From Pseudoalteromonas sp. T1lg75 (GTDB taxonomy: Bacteria; Pseudomonadota; Gammaproteobacteria; Enterobacterales; Alteromonadaceae), in the NCBI RefSeq assembly GCF_002964705.1, contig NZ_PQCD01000007.1, forward strand, positions 1 to 35,764: a stretch of DNA of 35,764 nt, read 5' to 3'. Under the pieces are notes generated by a model. That model worked only from the letters and a program-made list of their open reading frames with translations, did no database searches and was not told where the DNA came from. Of the stretch, positions 26,828 through 35,680 are shown in pieces. The translations under genes and the position numbers were made by a program. Numbering within the stretch: the first letter of the stretch is position 1; the number at the start of each line of letters is the position of its first letter.

Positions 26828-27163
26828 TTAATCATGCTCCCAGCGAATTTCAACACCCGCCTGCTTAGTCGCTGCATCACACATAAACTGCCAGAACTCG
26901 GCGCCAGAGCGGTTATCTATCCATTGCTCGCCATGTAATTCAAAGTGGTGGCCGTTAAATTTAGTGGCAACCCACACCTGATGCAGTGGCGCCTGCTTGT
27001 TAATCACTATCTTACTGCGGTCCGCAAAGATGATTTCTAATATCCCTGCCGCCGATTCATAGTCTAAATCCGCATCTAAATCGTCGATCTGATCTTCTAT
27101 GGTCAACATCAATGCATCGGCCAGCTGATGATACTGGGTGTCGGTCATGGTGGTTTCACTCAT
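26828..27163 (-). CDS. cyaY: Frataxin homologue CyaY
   Basis: Binds iron and tunes iron-sulfur cluster assembly on IscS-IscU. 111 residues (E. coli 106). The acidic ridge is visible as [15 protein letters not shown], followed by the beta sheet with [18 protein letters not shown] and the C-terminal SGAEFWQFM. The start ATG at 27163 has AGGAG ten bases upstream; Met6 lacks one. It is the first gene of the leftward heme run and divergent from lptM, exactly as cyaY and yifL are in E. coli. An iron-handling protein leading a heme operon is functionally sensible. Confidence 0.95.
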   Translation of the reverse strand: MSETTMTDTQYHQLADALMLTIEDQIDDLDADLDYESAAGILEIIFADRSKIVINKQAPLHQVWVATKFNGHHFELHGEQWIDNRSGAEFWQFMCDAATKQAGVEIRWEHD

Positions 27164-27295
27164 TAGGCTTGCGCTCCTGTCCTGGCGGTAAACGTTGTGA
27201 AGGGGAAATAATTCAACAGCAACGACTACATTTTCGGTATTTTCTGTTACTCTGCGATTATAAAACGAGTCATATTAATTATCTATCGAATCACT

Positions 27296-27481
27296 ATGTA
27301 TAACAGTCACCGATTGCTTCGAGTTGTGGTTGCCACCAGCTTAACGCTACTAAGCGCATGTGGTCAAAGTGGACCCTTATACCTGCCGCAAGAACAACAA
27401 GAAAACCAGCAGCCAGCCTCGCCACAAGAGCAAGATGATGAGGCACAAGCGCACGCCACGGACCCGCAACCGCAGCAATAA
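27296..27481 (+). CDS. lptM: LPS translocon maturation chaperone LptM (YifL-type lipoprotein)
   Basis: A short outer-membrane lipoprotein of 61 residues. The lipobox LLSAC gives Cys22, followed directly by the family signature GQSGPLYLP (compare GLKGPLYFP in E. coli). LptM assists oxidative maturation of LptD, the LPS outer-membrane translocon. The tail is Gln, Pro and acidic rich and probably disordered. No strong Shine-Dalgarno precedes the ATG at 27296, and a downstream TTG is an alternative, but the ATG gives a normal signal peptide length. It precedes dapF by 62 bases, the conserved order. Confidence 0.9.
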   Translation: MYNSHRLLRVVVATSLTLLSACGQSGPLYLPQEQQENQQPASPQEQDDEAQAHATDPQPQQ

Positions 27482-27543
27482 ACCTAGAGTTGGCTGCGTT
27501 TTGCAGGCATAGTGATGGCATAGAGGGATGATGTAAGAGCGTT

Positions 27544-28374
27544 ATGTTAGTTAACTTCTCCAAGATGCATGGGTTAGGAAATGATTTTATGGTCGTGGAT
27601 AACGTGACCCAGAACATTTTTCTTTCCCGCGACCAAATCAAGCGACTGGCCGACCGTAACTTTGGCGTTGGCTTCGACCAATTGTTAATGGTTGAGGCAC
27701 CCTATTCACCGGATTTAGATTTCCATTACCGTATTTTTAATGCCGATGGCAGCGAAGTGGAACAATGCGGTAACGGCGCTCGCTGCTTTGCCCGCTTTGT
27801 GCGCATGAAGGGCCTAACCAACAAGCACAAGATTGCCGTTTCCACCAAGGGTGGCAACATGATCTTATATATAGAAAAAGACGGTCAGGTCACGGTGAAC
27901 ATGGGGCAACCCATGCTTGAGCCCAAAGAAATTCCGCTAAAAGCAAGCAAACGCGAACTCACCTATATTTTACGGCAGCAGGAGCAGACTCTGTTTGTTG
28001 GCGCCGCATCCATGGGCAACCCCCATTGCGTGATCGAGGTTGACGATATTGACACCGCCGATGTGCACACCCTGGGTCCCTTGGTCGAAGAGCATGAGCG
28101 CTTCCCGAAAAAGGTCAATGTTGGCTTTATGCAGGTGATCGATCAAGGCCATATCAAGCTCAGGGTATGGGAGCGAGGCGCAGGCGAAACCCTGGCCTGC
28201 GGCAGTGGCGCCTGTGCCGCGGCCGTGGTGGGACAACTGCAAAATAAGCTAGGCAACAATGTTAAAGTTGATTTGCCCGGCGGCAGCTTGCAGATCCGTT
28301 GGCAGGGCGAAGGCCATCCAGTCAAGATGACGGGCCCCGCCGAGCATGTTTTTGATGGACAAATAGCCTTATGA
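27544..28374 (+). CDS. dapF: Diaminopimelate epimerase
   Basis: Interconverts LL- and meso-diaminopimelate for lysine and peptidoglycan synthesis. 276 residues (E. coli 274). Family N-terminus [15 protein letters not shown]. The two catalytic cysteines are Cys75 in EQCGNGARC and Cys219 in LACGSGACA, matching the two-base PLP-independent mechanism. The last bases overlap the next start as ATGA, so the dapF-DUF484-xerC transcript is translationally coupled. Confidence 0.97.
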   Translation: MLVNFSKMHGLGNDFMVVDNVTQNIFLSRDQIKRLADRNFGVGFDQLLMVEAPYSPDLDFHYRIFNADGSEVEQCGNGARCFARFVRMKGLTNKHKIAVSTKGGNMILYIEKDGQVTVNMGQPMLEPKEIPLKASKRELTYILRQQEQTLFVGAASMGNPHCVIEVDDIDTADVHTLGPLVEEHERFPKKVNVGFMQVIDQGHIKLRVWERGAGETLACGSGACAAAVVGQLQNKLGNNVKVDLPGGSLQIRWQGEGHPVKMTGPAEHVFDGQIAL

Positions 28375-28982
28375 GTGAATTGAGCAAAGAACAAATCGCC
28401 AACTACCTCAAAGACAACCCGGACTTTCTATTGCAGCACCCCGAGGTGTTTGCCGTGATGAACCTGGGTGCAACGCACGAAAGCGTCGCCTCTTTGCAAT
28501 TACGCCAGCAACAAGTGCTGCGCGAACAAAACCGCGCACAGCAACACCAGTTGCAGCAACTTGTGGCTCAGGCGAAACAAAATGAAAAAGTCTTCCAAGT
28601 GTTTAGCGCCTGCCATCGCCAGTTAATGCGGGATGCCGAGTTTGTCGAACTGGCGGCGGGACTGGAAGCCCTGATCTGCGAACAATTGCAAATCAGTGAG
28701 TGTAAGCTGGTTAAGTTCACCGACGAGCTACAACCCCTGCTGGATAAACGCCTGGAGCAAAACAATCACTACCTTGGCCGCCTGTCAGAGCAGGAACAAG
28801 CGCTGATCTTTGCCGGCCAGAGCAAAAGCGCCGCCTTATACCTGATTGGTGAATTACCATCACCGTTAGCCATTTTGGCCTTTGCCAGTGAAGATGAACT
28901 GCACTTTGAACCGGCCCAGGACAGTCTGTTTATCTTTGAATTTGTCAAAGCCCTGCAAGAGCGCTTAACAGCCCTATCATGA
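28371..28982 (+). CDS. DUF484 family protein (YigA-like)
   Basis: A cytoplasmic protein of unknown function, conserved between dapF and xerC in gammaproteobacteria. 203 residues. N-terminal helical part with [19 protein letters not shown], a coiled coil rich in Gln (about 42-70), then a GAF-like domain (about 85-200). Start and stop codons overlap dapF and xerC by four bases each (ATGA), so it is coupled to both. Confidence 0.9.
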   Translation: MSELSKEQIANYLKDNPDFLLQHPEVFAVMNLGATHESVASLQLRQQQVLREQNRAQQHQLQQLVAQAKQNEKVFQVFSACHRQLMRDAEFVELAAGLEALICEQLQISECKLVKFTDELQPLLDKRLEQNNHYLGRLSEQEQALIFAGQSKSAALYLIGELPSPLAILAFASEDELHFEPAQDSLFIFEFVKALQERLTALS

Positions 28983-29911
28983 GCGAGTCGCAGGCTCTCA
29001 CCTTTGCCGTGATGACCGACAGCTGGCGCTTACCCGTGAGCGACTATCACCATTATCTGCGCTATGAAAAACAATACTCCAGTCACACCTTGGAGCAATA
29101 CCAGCGGCAACTCCTAGAGGTGGCTCGATACTTTTATGATGACCGGGATGGCTGGTTGACCATTAGCGGTGACGATATTCGCCGTTATGCCATGTCATTG
29201 CGTGCCAAGGGCTTGGGGGCTCGCACCGTCAACCTTAAGCTCAGTTGCCTGCGCGCCTTTTTTCGCTTTTTACGGGCCTATAATCCACACCTTGATAACC
29301 CGGCGCAATTTGTAAAGGGCCCCAAGTTTGATAAGCCGCTGCCCCGCAATCTGGATATTGAACAGATGCATCAACTGCTTGAGATCGACGATGACGATCC
29401 GCTCGCCATCCGCGACAAGGCCATGATGGAATTAATGTACTCCAGTGGACTGCGGATCAGTGAGTTGGTTAATACTAACTGCAATGATATCGATTTGCGC
29501 AGTGCTGAAATTCGTGTCCTAGGTAAGGGTAATAAAGAACGCTTGGTACCGGTGGGTTCGCAGGCCATTACCGCAATTAATGCCTGGCTCAAGGTGCGCG
29601 GCGCCTTTGTCGGTGCCGACCCCGAGGCACTGTTTTTATCGAAACGGAAAACCCGTATTTCTGTGCGTCATGTACGGGAGCGCATGCGTGAATGGGGAGT
29701 CAAACAAGGCCTGAGTGCTCAGGTTCATCCTCATAAATTGCGCCACTCCTTTGCCTCTCATGTCTTGCAGTCGAGCGGCGATCTGCGGGCGGTGCAGGAA
29801 CTACTGGGCCACAGCAGTTTGTCGGCAACCCAGGTTTATACCCATTTAGACTTTCAACACCTGGCCAAGGTGTATGATAATACCCACCCCAGAGCTAAAA
29901 AACAGAAGTAA
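28979..29911 (+). CDS. xerC: Tyrosine recombinase XerC
   Basis: With XerD it resolves chromosome dimers at dif during cell division. 310 residues (E. coli 298). An N-terminal SAM-like core-binding domain (about 18-105) precedes the catalytic domain. Visible catalytic residues are Arg159 in SSGLRISELV, HKLRHSFASH and LLGHSSLSATQVYTHL, with nucleophile Tyr287. The start overlaps DUF484 by ATGA; the resulting 15-residue N-terminal extension relative to some relatives may be real or the start may be internal. It is a housekeeping recombinase and not a sign of a mobile element. Confidence 0.95.
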   Translation: MSESQALTFAVMTDSWRLPVSDYHHYLRYEKQYSSHTLEQYQRQLLEVARYFYDDRDGWLTISGDDIRRYAMSLRAKGLGARTVNLKLSCLRAFFRFLRAYNPHLDNPAQFVKGPKFDKPLPRNLDIEQMHQLLEIDDDDPLAIRDKAMMELMYSSGLRISELVNTNCNDIDLRSAEIRVLGKGNKERLVPVGSQAITAINAWLKVRGAFVGADPEALFLSKRKTRISVRHVRERMREWGVKQGLSAQVHPHKLRHSFASHVLQSSGDLRAVQELLGHSSLSATQVYTHLDFQHLAKVYDNTHPRAKKQK

Positions 29912-29919
29912 CAGCCCGA

Positions 29920-30612
29920 ATGATGCGATTTAATCGAGCCATGGCTCCCGCCAAGGTACTGAGCTTTGACCTGGACGACACCCTGTATGATAACCACCCT
30001 ATCATCAAGGCAGCGTTGCAGGCACAGCAGGATTATTTGCTTACCCTACCGGGATGGCTGGAGCAAGGCGATGATTTTTGGCTAGACTGCCGTCGCATCG
30101 TGATTGCCCGTGATCCAGCGCTGGCTCATGATGTTACGCAAATTCGTAAGCAAGCGCTCACTTACGCCATGGATAAGATTGGGGTAGAACAATACCATGC
30201 TGACAATGCCTACGAGATTTTTGCCGAAGCACGCAGCAAGATCACCGTAAGCGATGAGATATTAGCCCTGCTGGAATCGCTTAAACGTAAATATCGACTG
30301 ATCGCCATTACCAACGGCAATGTCGATGTCTCCAAGTTCAACCTCAGAGATCAATTCGAGTTAGTCTTGATGGCCGGGCCCGATGGCAAGTCCAAGCCTC
30401 ATCGGGATTTATTCGATCATGCCGCCGAGCGTCTTGGGGTTGCGAACCAGGAAATCATCCATATCGGCGATAGCCTGGACACAGATGTGCAAGGTGCGAA
30501 CAATGCCGGATGTCGCAGCATTTGGCTCAATAATCAAGGCATTCAATATGCCTATAAGGGTCTGCCTTGCTGTGAGATTGACGACATCATGGCATTGACG
30601 GAGCTAGGTTAA
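29920..30612 (+). CDS. yigB: HAD-superfamily phosphatase YigB
   Basis: A cytoplasmic haloacid-dehalogenase-type hydrolase; E. coli YigB removes phosphate from FMN and other small metabolites. 230 residues. HAD motif I SFDLDDTLYDN, motif II AITNGN, a Lys in GKSKPH, and motif IV HIGDSLDTDVQGA are all present. The cap domain lies between motifs I and II. Two adjacent ATG codons (29920, 29923) exist; E. coli begins at the second (MRF). Eight bases after xerC, likely the same operon. Confidence 0.93.
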   Translation: MMRFNRAMAPAKVLSFDLDDTLYDNHPIIKAALQAQQDYLLTLPGWLEQGDDFWLDCRRIVIARDPALAHDVTQIRKQALTYAMDKIGVEQYHADNAYEIFAEARSKITVSDEILALLESLKRKYRLIAITNGNVDVSKFNLRDQFELVLMAGPDGKSKPHRDLFDHAAERLGVANQEIIHIGDSLDTDVQGANNAGCRSIWLNNQGIQYAYKGLPCCEIDDIMALTELG

Positions 30613-30619
30613 ATACGAA

Positions 30620-31033
30620 CTAAAGTGCTTTAACCATATAGCTACGACGCCCATCAAGAGGGTAATCAGCTAGCGCGAAGACCTCCTCGTAACCATGGCG
30701 GCGATAAAAGTCGGGAGCCTGGAACTCCAGGGTATCGAGTACGGCCTTTGTCGCACCCAATTCCTTGGCTGCCCGCTCCAGTTTATAAAGAAGTTCGTTG
30801 GCGTAGCCTTGCCCCCTGTGCTCAGGGTTGACCCATAACCAATCGATGAGTAGCCAATGGCCAAAGCATCGTCCAGCAATGCCCGCAACCACTTCTCCCT
30901 TATCATTGCTGACTCTAAAACCGAGGTTTTGTCTTTGTACGGGCCAATGTGACTTGTTAAAAGCAACCACCTGTTCTTTAAGCCAATCACTTAATTGCTC
31001 ACTGCTGTCACTGACAATTTCGTACCGTCTCAT
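30620..31033 (-). CDS. GNAT family N-acetyltransferase
   Basis: A small acetyl-CoA-dependent acyltransferase, 137 residues. The acetyl-CoA motif A reads VNPEHRGQGYANELLYKLE (about 73-91), followed by motif B with FYRRHGYEEVF. The substrate cannot be predicted. The start ATG has GGGAG seven bases upstream. It converges on yigB with only seven bases between the stops and is divergent from uvrD. Confidence 0.9.
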   Translation of the reverse strand: MRRYEIVSDSSEQLSDWLKEQVVAFNKSHWPVQRQNLGFRVSNDKGEVVAGIAGRCFGHWLLIDWLWVNPEHRGQGYANELLYKLERAAKELGATKAVLDTLEFQAPDFYRRHGYEEVFALADYPLDGRRSYMVKAL

Positions 31034-31129
31034 TATCTAACTCCCGAAGTACCCATGGCGCCTATGTTAACTAATATGAGAACAAGCAGTTAGCGGTAAA
31101 TTGCCGATAATTCGCTTGCTAAGGCATAC

Positions 31130-31145
31130 CTGTTTATAAAAACAG
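31130..31145. promoter_or_regulatory. LexA (SOS) box upstream of uvrD
   Basis: CTGTTTATAAAAACAG fits CTGT-N8-ACAG perfectly and has the A/T-rich core of gammaproteobacterial SOS boxes. It lies 65 bases before the uvrD start, in the divergent region with the GNAT gene. uvrD is a LexA target in E. coli, so DNA-damage induction is expected here. Confidence 0.85.
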
Positions 31146-31210
31146 TATTCTATTTAGCCAAAGCAGAACTCTTGTTATACTTGCCAAACTAACAATAGGT
31201 GGATGTGGCG

Positions 31211-33375
31211 ATGGATGTATCTGAATTACTTGATGGCTTGAACGATAAACAACGAGAGGCGGTAGCAGCACCCTTGCAAAATATGCTGGTTCTTGCCGGT
31301 GCGGGCTCAGGTAAAACCCGGGTATTGGTCCATCGTATCGCCTGGTTGATGCAGGTAGAAAACGCCTCACCCTATAGTGTCTTTGCGGTGACCTTTACCA
31401 ACAAGGCGGCCAAAGAAATGCGTGCCCGAGTCGAACAAACCATTCAAGGCTCCGCCGGTGGCATGTGGATTGGTACCTTCCACGGTTTGGCCCATCGTAT
31501 TTTGCGTGCTCACCACCGTGAAGCAAAATTGCCTGAGTCTTTCCAAATTCTCGACAGTGATGATCAGCAACGTATGATACGCCGCTTGCTTAAGGCCATG
31601 AATATCGACGAAAAGAAATGGCCGGCAAAGCATATCGCCTGGTATATCAGCGCCAAAAAAGATGAGGGCCTGCGCCCTGGCGACATTCAAGCCTATGACG
31701 TCAACGAACAGCTATTACAGAGGGTATACGGCGCCTACCAAGAGGCCTGTGACCGCGCCGGTTTAGTCGACTTTGCCGAGATCCTGCTACGCTGCTACGA
31801 AGTGCTGCAGCAACAACCTGCGCTGCTGCGTCACTATCAGCAGCGCTTTGCCCATATTCTGGTGGACGAGTTCCAGGATACCAACACCATTCAGTATCGC
31901 TGGCTGGCTCTGATCGCCGGTGATACCAACTCCATGATGATAGTCGGCGACGACGACCAAAGTATCTATGGCTGGCGTGGGGCGCGTATTGAAAACATTA
32001 AACGCTTTTTGGACGACTTTGATGCCGAAACCATTCGCCTGGAACAAAACTATCGCTCCACGGCAACGATTCTAAAAGCGGCAAACTCGCTGATTGAAAA
32101 CAACTCCGAGCGTATGGGTAAAAGCCTGTGGACCGATGGTAACCAAGGTGAGTCTATTTCCATCTATGCTGCCTTTAACGAGCTGGATGAGGCCCGTTTT
32201 ATTGTCGGCAAAATTAAAACCTGGCTCGAGGCCGGCAATGCCCTCAGTGACAGCGCCATCTTGTATCGTAATAACGCCCAATCCCGTGTACTGGAAGAGG
32301 CTTTACTGCAAGAGGGCATGAAATACCGTATTTATGGCGGCATGCGTTTCTTCGAGCGTCAGGAGATCAAAGATGCCCTTAGCTATTTACGCCTAGTAAG
32401 TAATCGCCAAGACGACGCCGCCTTTGAGCGTGTAATCAACACGCCCACCCGCGGCATCGGTGATAAAACCCTCAGCCATATTCGTGACTGTGCCCGCGCC
32501 GAGTCACTGCCGCTTTGGTATGCCGCCAAGGCAATCATAGAGCAAAAGCATTTATCCGGCCGCGCCGCCACCGCGGTAACCCGGTTCTTGGAGTTAGTCG
32601 ATGGCATCGAAGCCCATATCGGCGATCTGACTTTGGCCGAGCAAACCAAGTACGCCATTGAAAATACAGGCCTTATGGCTATGTATCAGGCGGAAAAAGG
32701 TGAAAAAGGCCGGGCTCGCGTAGAGAACTTAGAAGAATTAATCAACGCCTGCGAGCAATCGAATTACCGGTAGATGAAGAGTTTTCATCGCCACTGCAAG
32801 GCTTCCTAGCCTACACCTCGCTAGAGTCCGGTGAAGGTCAGGCCGAAGAGCATGAAGATGCAGTGCAGATGATGACATTGCACTCGGCAAAAGGCCTGGA
32901 GTTCCCGCTTGTCTTTATGGCCGGTGTTGAAGAAGGCATGTTCCCATCGCAACAAAGCCAGGAAGAAAGCGGTCGCTTAGAGGAAGAGCGTCGCCTTTGC
33001 TATGTGGGTATGACCCGTGCCATGGATAAGTTGTATATCACTCATGCGGAAAGCCGTCGCCTCTATGGTCAGGAAAAGTATCACAGCCCATCACGCTTTT
33101 TGCGAGAGCTACCCGATGACTGCGTCGAAGAAATTCGCGTTAGAACCAAGGTAACTGCGCCGCAACAGTCGGGCCGTTTTAGCCCATCGCTAACACAAGC
33201 GGCGTTTGCCGATAGCGGCTTTAATCTCGGCCAACGCGTGCTACATGCCAAGTTTGGCGAGGGCACGGTATTGAATTATGAAGGTGCCGGGGCCCAGTCG
33301 CGGGTGCAGGTAAACTTTGATGACGTTGGCAGTAAATGGTTGGTCACCGCCTATGCTCGCTTGCAAGCACTCTGA
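31211..33375 (+). pseudogene. uvrD: DNA helicase II UvrD, interrupted by a one-base deletion
   Basis: A superfamily 1A 3'-5' helicase of nucleotide excision and mismatch repair. The first part (to the stop at 32773) holds Walker A GAGSGKT, FTNKAA, GTFHGLAHR, VDEFQDTN, GDDDQSIYGWRG and the 2B domain. The second part, in another frame from 32761, gives ELPVDEEF..., then TLHSAKGLEFPLVF, VGMTRA and the C-terminal GQRVLHAKFGEGT. Both parts align with E. coli UvrD without other damage. The sequence at 32756-32763 (CAATCGAA) lacks one base; an added base such as T would give QFE and fit E. coli. The joined protein would be 721 residues (E. coli 720). The start ATG 31211 has AGGTGG eight bases upstream and matches MDVSELLD; a GTG at 31199 extends it. 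The frameshift is either a sequencing error or a real lesion. Confidence 0.9.
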
Positions 33376-35416
33376 AGTCACAAACTTACTCAGCCAATTA
33401 AAGCGCCAGCGATGGCGCCAAGCGCTGTTATTGCGTGGCGAACGGCAATGGTGTTACGAGCAATTAATAGCGCTCCAGAAACTGACAGCCGCTCCATGGT
33501 ATGTGCTCAGCAATAATGAAAAGTTGAGACAGGCCCAGTGGCCGCATCATCTGCACCAGATCCTGGGGCAAGAGCATGCCCACGCCGCCTACGACTGTTA
33601 CAGCGGCTTTTACGCCGATAAACTCGCAGCGCTGGCGGGCACGGTGCAAGCCGGGGGTTTGTTGGTGCTTATGCTGCCGGAAGATACCAGCACATTTATC
33701 GATCCGGGTATGGATAAGCTCGTTTCTTACGGTTACTCCACACCAACACAAAGCCATTTTTGGGCCTGGTTAGAACAGCAACTAGTAGAAACCGACTTTG
33801 TTAGCATCAAGCAATCTGCGGGGAGCTCGAATTGCATCACCTTGGTTGCCGATACCCCTGAGGGTAACGCTCAACCGGATACCAGCGAACAGCTAGCTGT
33901 CGTAGAGCAAATCATTAAAACCGCCAAGGGTAGAGCACATCGCCCCCTATTAATTAGCGCCGACCGGGGTCGTGGCAAGTCTGCCGCACTAGGTATAGCC
34001 GCCGGCCAGCTGAGCGATAAACGCATCATCTTATGTGCCGTTCAGCGTCGCGCGGTAAGTACCGTGTTTAAACACCTGAGCGATACGGCATCCCTTGCCG
34101 AGGCCAAGGACACAGATCTGAGTCTTGGTAATGTGGAATATATGCCTCCGGATCGCGTACTGCACGAGCAACCCAGTTGTGATCTACTCTTGGTCGATGA
34201 AGCGGCCACCCTGCCGATACATATTCTTAAACAGCTTTTGGCTATCTATCCACGCGTGGTCTTTGCCAGTACCCTAGCCGGTTACGAAGGCAGTGGCCGG
34301 GGTTACACATTGCGCTTTAAAGCCTATTTGCAAAGGCACTACTCTAACTTTCGCGAGCGCGTTTTAAACGAACCGTTTCGCTTCGCCTCGGGGGATCCCT
34401 TGGAACAGGGGATCAACAAATTACTGGTGCTTGATGCCGCCAGCAAGGAACTCCAGCCCTGCGAACAAGCATTAACTCATATTTCTATCGATACGGCTAA
34501 ACTGCGCGAGCAGCCGGAATTACTAAAGCAGGTGTTTGCTTTACTGGTGCTGGCCCATTATCAAACTTCGGCCAATGACTTTCGCCAATTACTGGATGCG
34601 CCGGGACAGCGTATTTACCTGAGCCGAAAAGGCGAGCAACTGGTCGCCGTGGCCGTTATTACCTTGGAAGGTCGCTTCGATGAGCAAATGGCGGCCCAGG
34701 TTGTAAGTGGTGAACGTCGTCCGCAAGGGCATCTTCTTGCTCAAAGCCTGGCGCAGCTAAGCGGTGAATCACAATTGGCGCAGCTATCCTGCGCGCGCAT
34801 AGTGCGCATTGCCGTGCATCCACAATTGCATCACCTGGGTATAGGTAGCGCGTTAATGGACTTTATCGGTGACGATCTCACACAACATAAGGTTGCCATA
34901 CTTGGCACCAGCTTTGGCGCTCACGCCAGCCTGCTGGAATTTTGGCAACGTCTTGGTCTCAGCACCATTAAGCTGGGCATTAAGCGGGATCATGTCAGCG
35001 GTGAATACAGCGCCCTAATGGCAAAAGGGCTCACTGAACAAGGCACCCAGCTATTGTCACCGGTTATCAAGGCCTGGCAAAAGGATCTGCCACACCTAAT
35101 AGCGCATTATTTTGCCGATTTGGAGAGTCGTCTGTTACTAAAACTATTATGCGAATGCCCCGTGATGGAACCTCTTCATACCGATCATCACACCCTATGG
35201 CGCTATAGCCAGGGACATATTCCTCTAGCACAAGCCTATGGTGCCCTGCGGCGCTATCTTTTCAATAACTGGTCCACTCTAGCAGCAGCACCTAAAGAGA
35301 CCCAGGACGTGATTCTAGGGCTTGTCTTTAACAATGCAGATGCCAAACCTGTCGAACTGAGTAAAAAGCAGTATCAGCAACTGCTTAAAGACTTTATTCA
35401 GCAACTTATCAAATAA
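33353..35416 (+). CDS. tmcA: tRNA(Met) cytidine acetyltransferase TmcA
   Basis: Makes N4-acetylcytidine at the wobble position of elongator tRNA-Met, using acetyl-CoA and ATP. 687 residues from the chosen start (E. coli 671). N-terminal DUF1726 domain, a RecD-like helicase module with Walker A SADRGRGKSAALG and Walker B LLLVDEAATLP, YEGSGRGY, then a GNAT domain with IVRIAVHPQLHHLGIGSALM and SFGAHASLLEFWQRLG, and a C-terminal tRNA-binding region. The frame opens at 33317/33320, but the ATG at 33353 matches the E. coli N-terminus best. It overlaps the end of uvrD by 23 bases, suggesting co-transcription. Confidence 0.92.
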   Translation: MLACKHSEVTNLLSQLKRQRWRQALLLRGERQWCYEQLIALQKLTAAPWYVLSNNEKLRQAQWPHHLHQILGQEHAHAAYDCYSGFYADKLAALAGTVQAGGLLVLMLPEDTSTFIDPGMDKLVSYGYSTPTQSHFWAWLEQQLVETDFVSIKQSAGSSNCITLVADTPEGNAQPDTSEQLAVVEQIIKTAKGRAHRPLLISADRGRGKSAALGIAAGQLSDKRIILCAVQRRAVSTVFKHLSDTASLAEAKDTDLSLGNVEYMPPDRVLHEQPSCDLLLVDEAATLPIHILKQLLAIYPRVVFASTLAGYEGSGRGYTLRFKAYLQRHYSNFRERVLNEPFRFASGDPLEQGINKLLVLDAASKELQPCEQALTHISIDTAKLREQPELLKQVFALLVLAHYQTSANDFRQLLDAPGQRIYLSRKGEQLVAVAVITLEGRFDEQMAAQVVSGERRPQGHLLAQSLAQLSGESQLAQLSCARIVRIAVHPQLHHLGIGSALMDFIGDDLTQHKVAILGTSFGAHASLLEFWQRLGLSTIKLGIKRDHVSGEYSALMAKGLTEQGTQLLSPVIKAWQKDLPHLIAHYFADLESRLLLKLLCECPVMEPLHTDHHTLWRYSQGHIPLAQAYGALRRYLFNNWSTLAAAPKETQDVILGLVFNNADAKPVELSKKQYQQLLKDFIQQLIK

Positions 35417-35448
35417 AACAAAACGCCTCACCAGATCCTCTAAGCGTC

Positions 35449-35480
35449 AAACCCCACTCATTATGCGGGTTTCTTTTTTC
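35449..35480 (+). terminator. Probable terminator of tmcA
   Basis: A 6-bp stem AAACCC/GGGTTT (35449-35454 with 35467-35472), a 12-base loop and a run TTTCTTTTTT follow tmcA by 33 bases. The loop is long, so strength is uncertain. I see nothing else recognisable between here and the rRNA terminator at 35639. Confidence 0.55.
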
Positions 35481-35638
35481 GATGTTCTACCGATTAAACC
35501 AAGTTACGAAGCTATTCCAAAGCCGCCCTAACTTGCGCTACTTATCTAGCATGGATTTAGGGCTGCGTGATAACCACACCTGATGGCTACGGCTATCGAT
35601 AGTCAAAGAATGTAGTAAGAATATTAAACGCCAGAAAG

Positions 35639-35669
35639 CAAAAAACCCGCTGCATAGCTGCAACGGGTT
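35639..35669 (-). terminator. rRNA operon terminator
   Basis: On the minus strand, AACCCG plus TTGCA pair with TGCAG plus CGGGTT (35664-35669/35659-35663 with 35650-35654/35644-35649). This gives an 11-bp stem with a 4-base loop followed by six T. It lies 11 bases after the 5S 3' end and stops the incoming rRNA transcript from entering tmcA antisense. Confidence 0.88.
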
Positions 35670-35680
35670 TCTTTAATAAG

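Noticed and set aside
28979..29911. XerC as evidence of an integrative element
   Set aside because: Its dapF-DUF484-xerC-yigB context and length mark it as the housekeeping chromosome-dimer recombinase.
30607..30635. Inverted repeat GGTTAAA/TTTAACC between yigB and the GNAT gene, considered as a terminator
   Set aside because: A/T-rich stem, 15-base loop and no T tract. Too weak to call.
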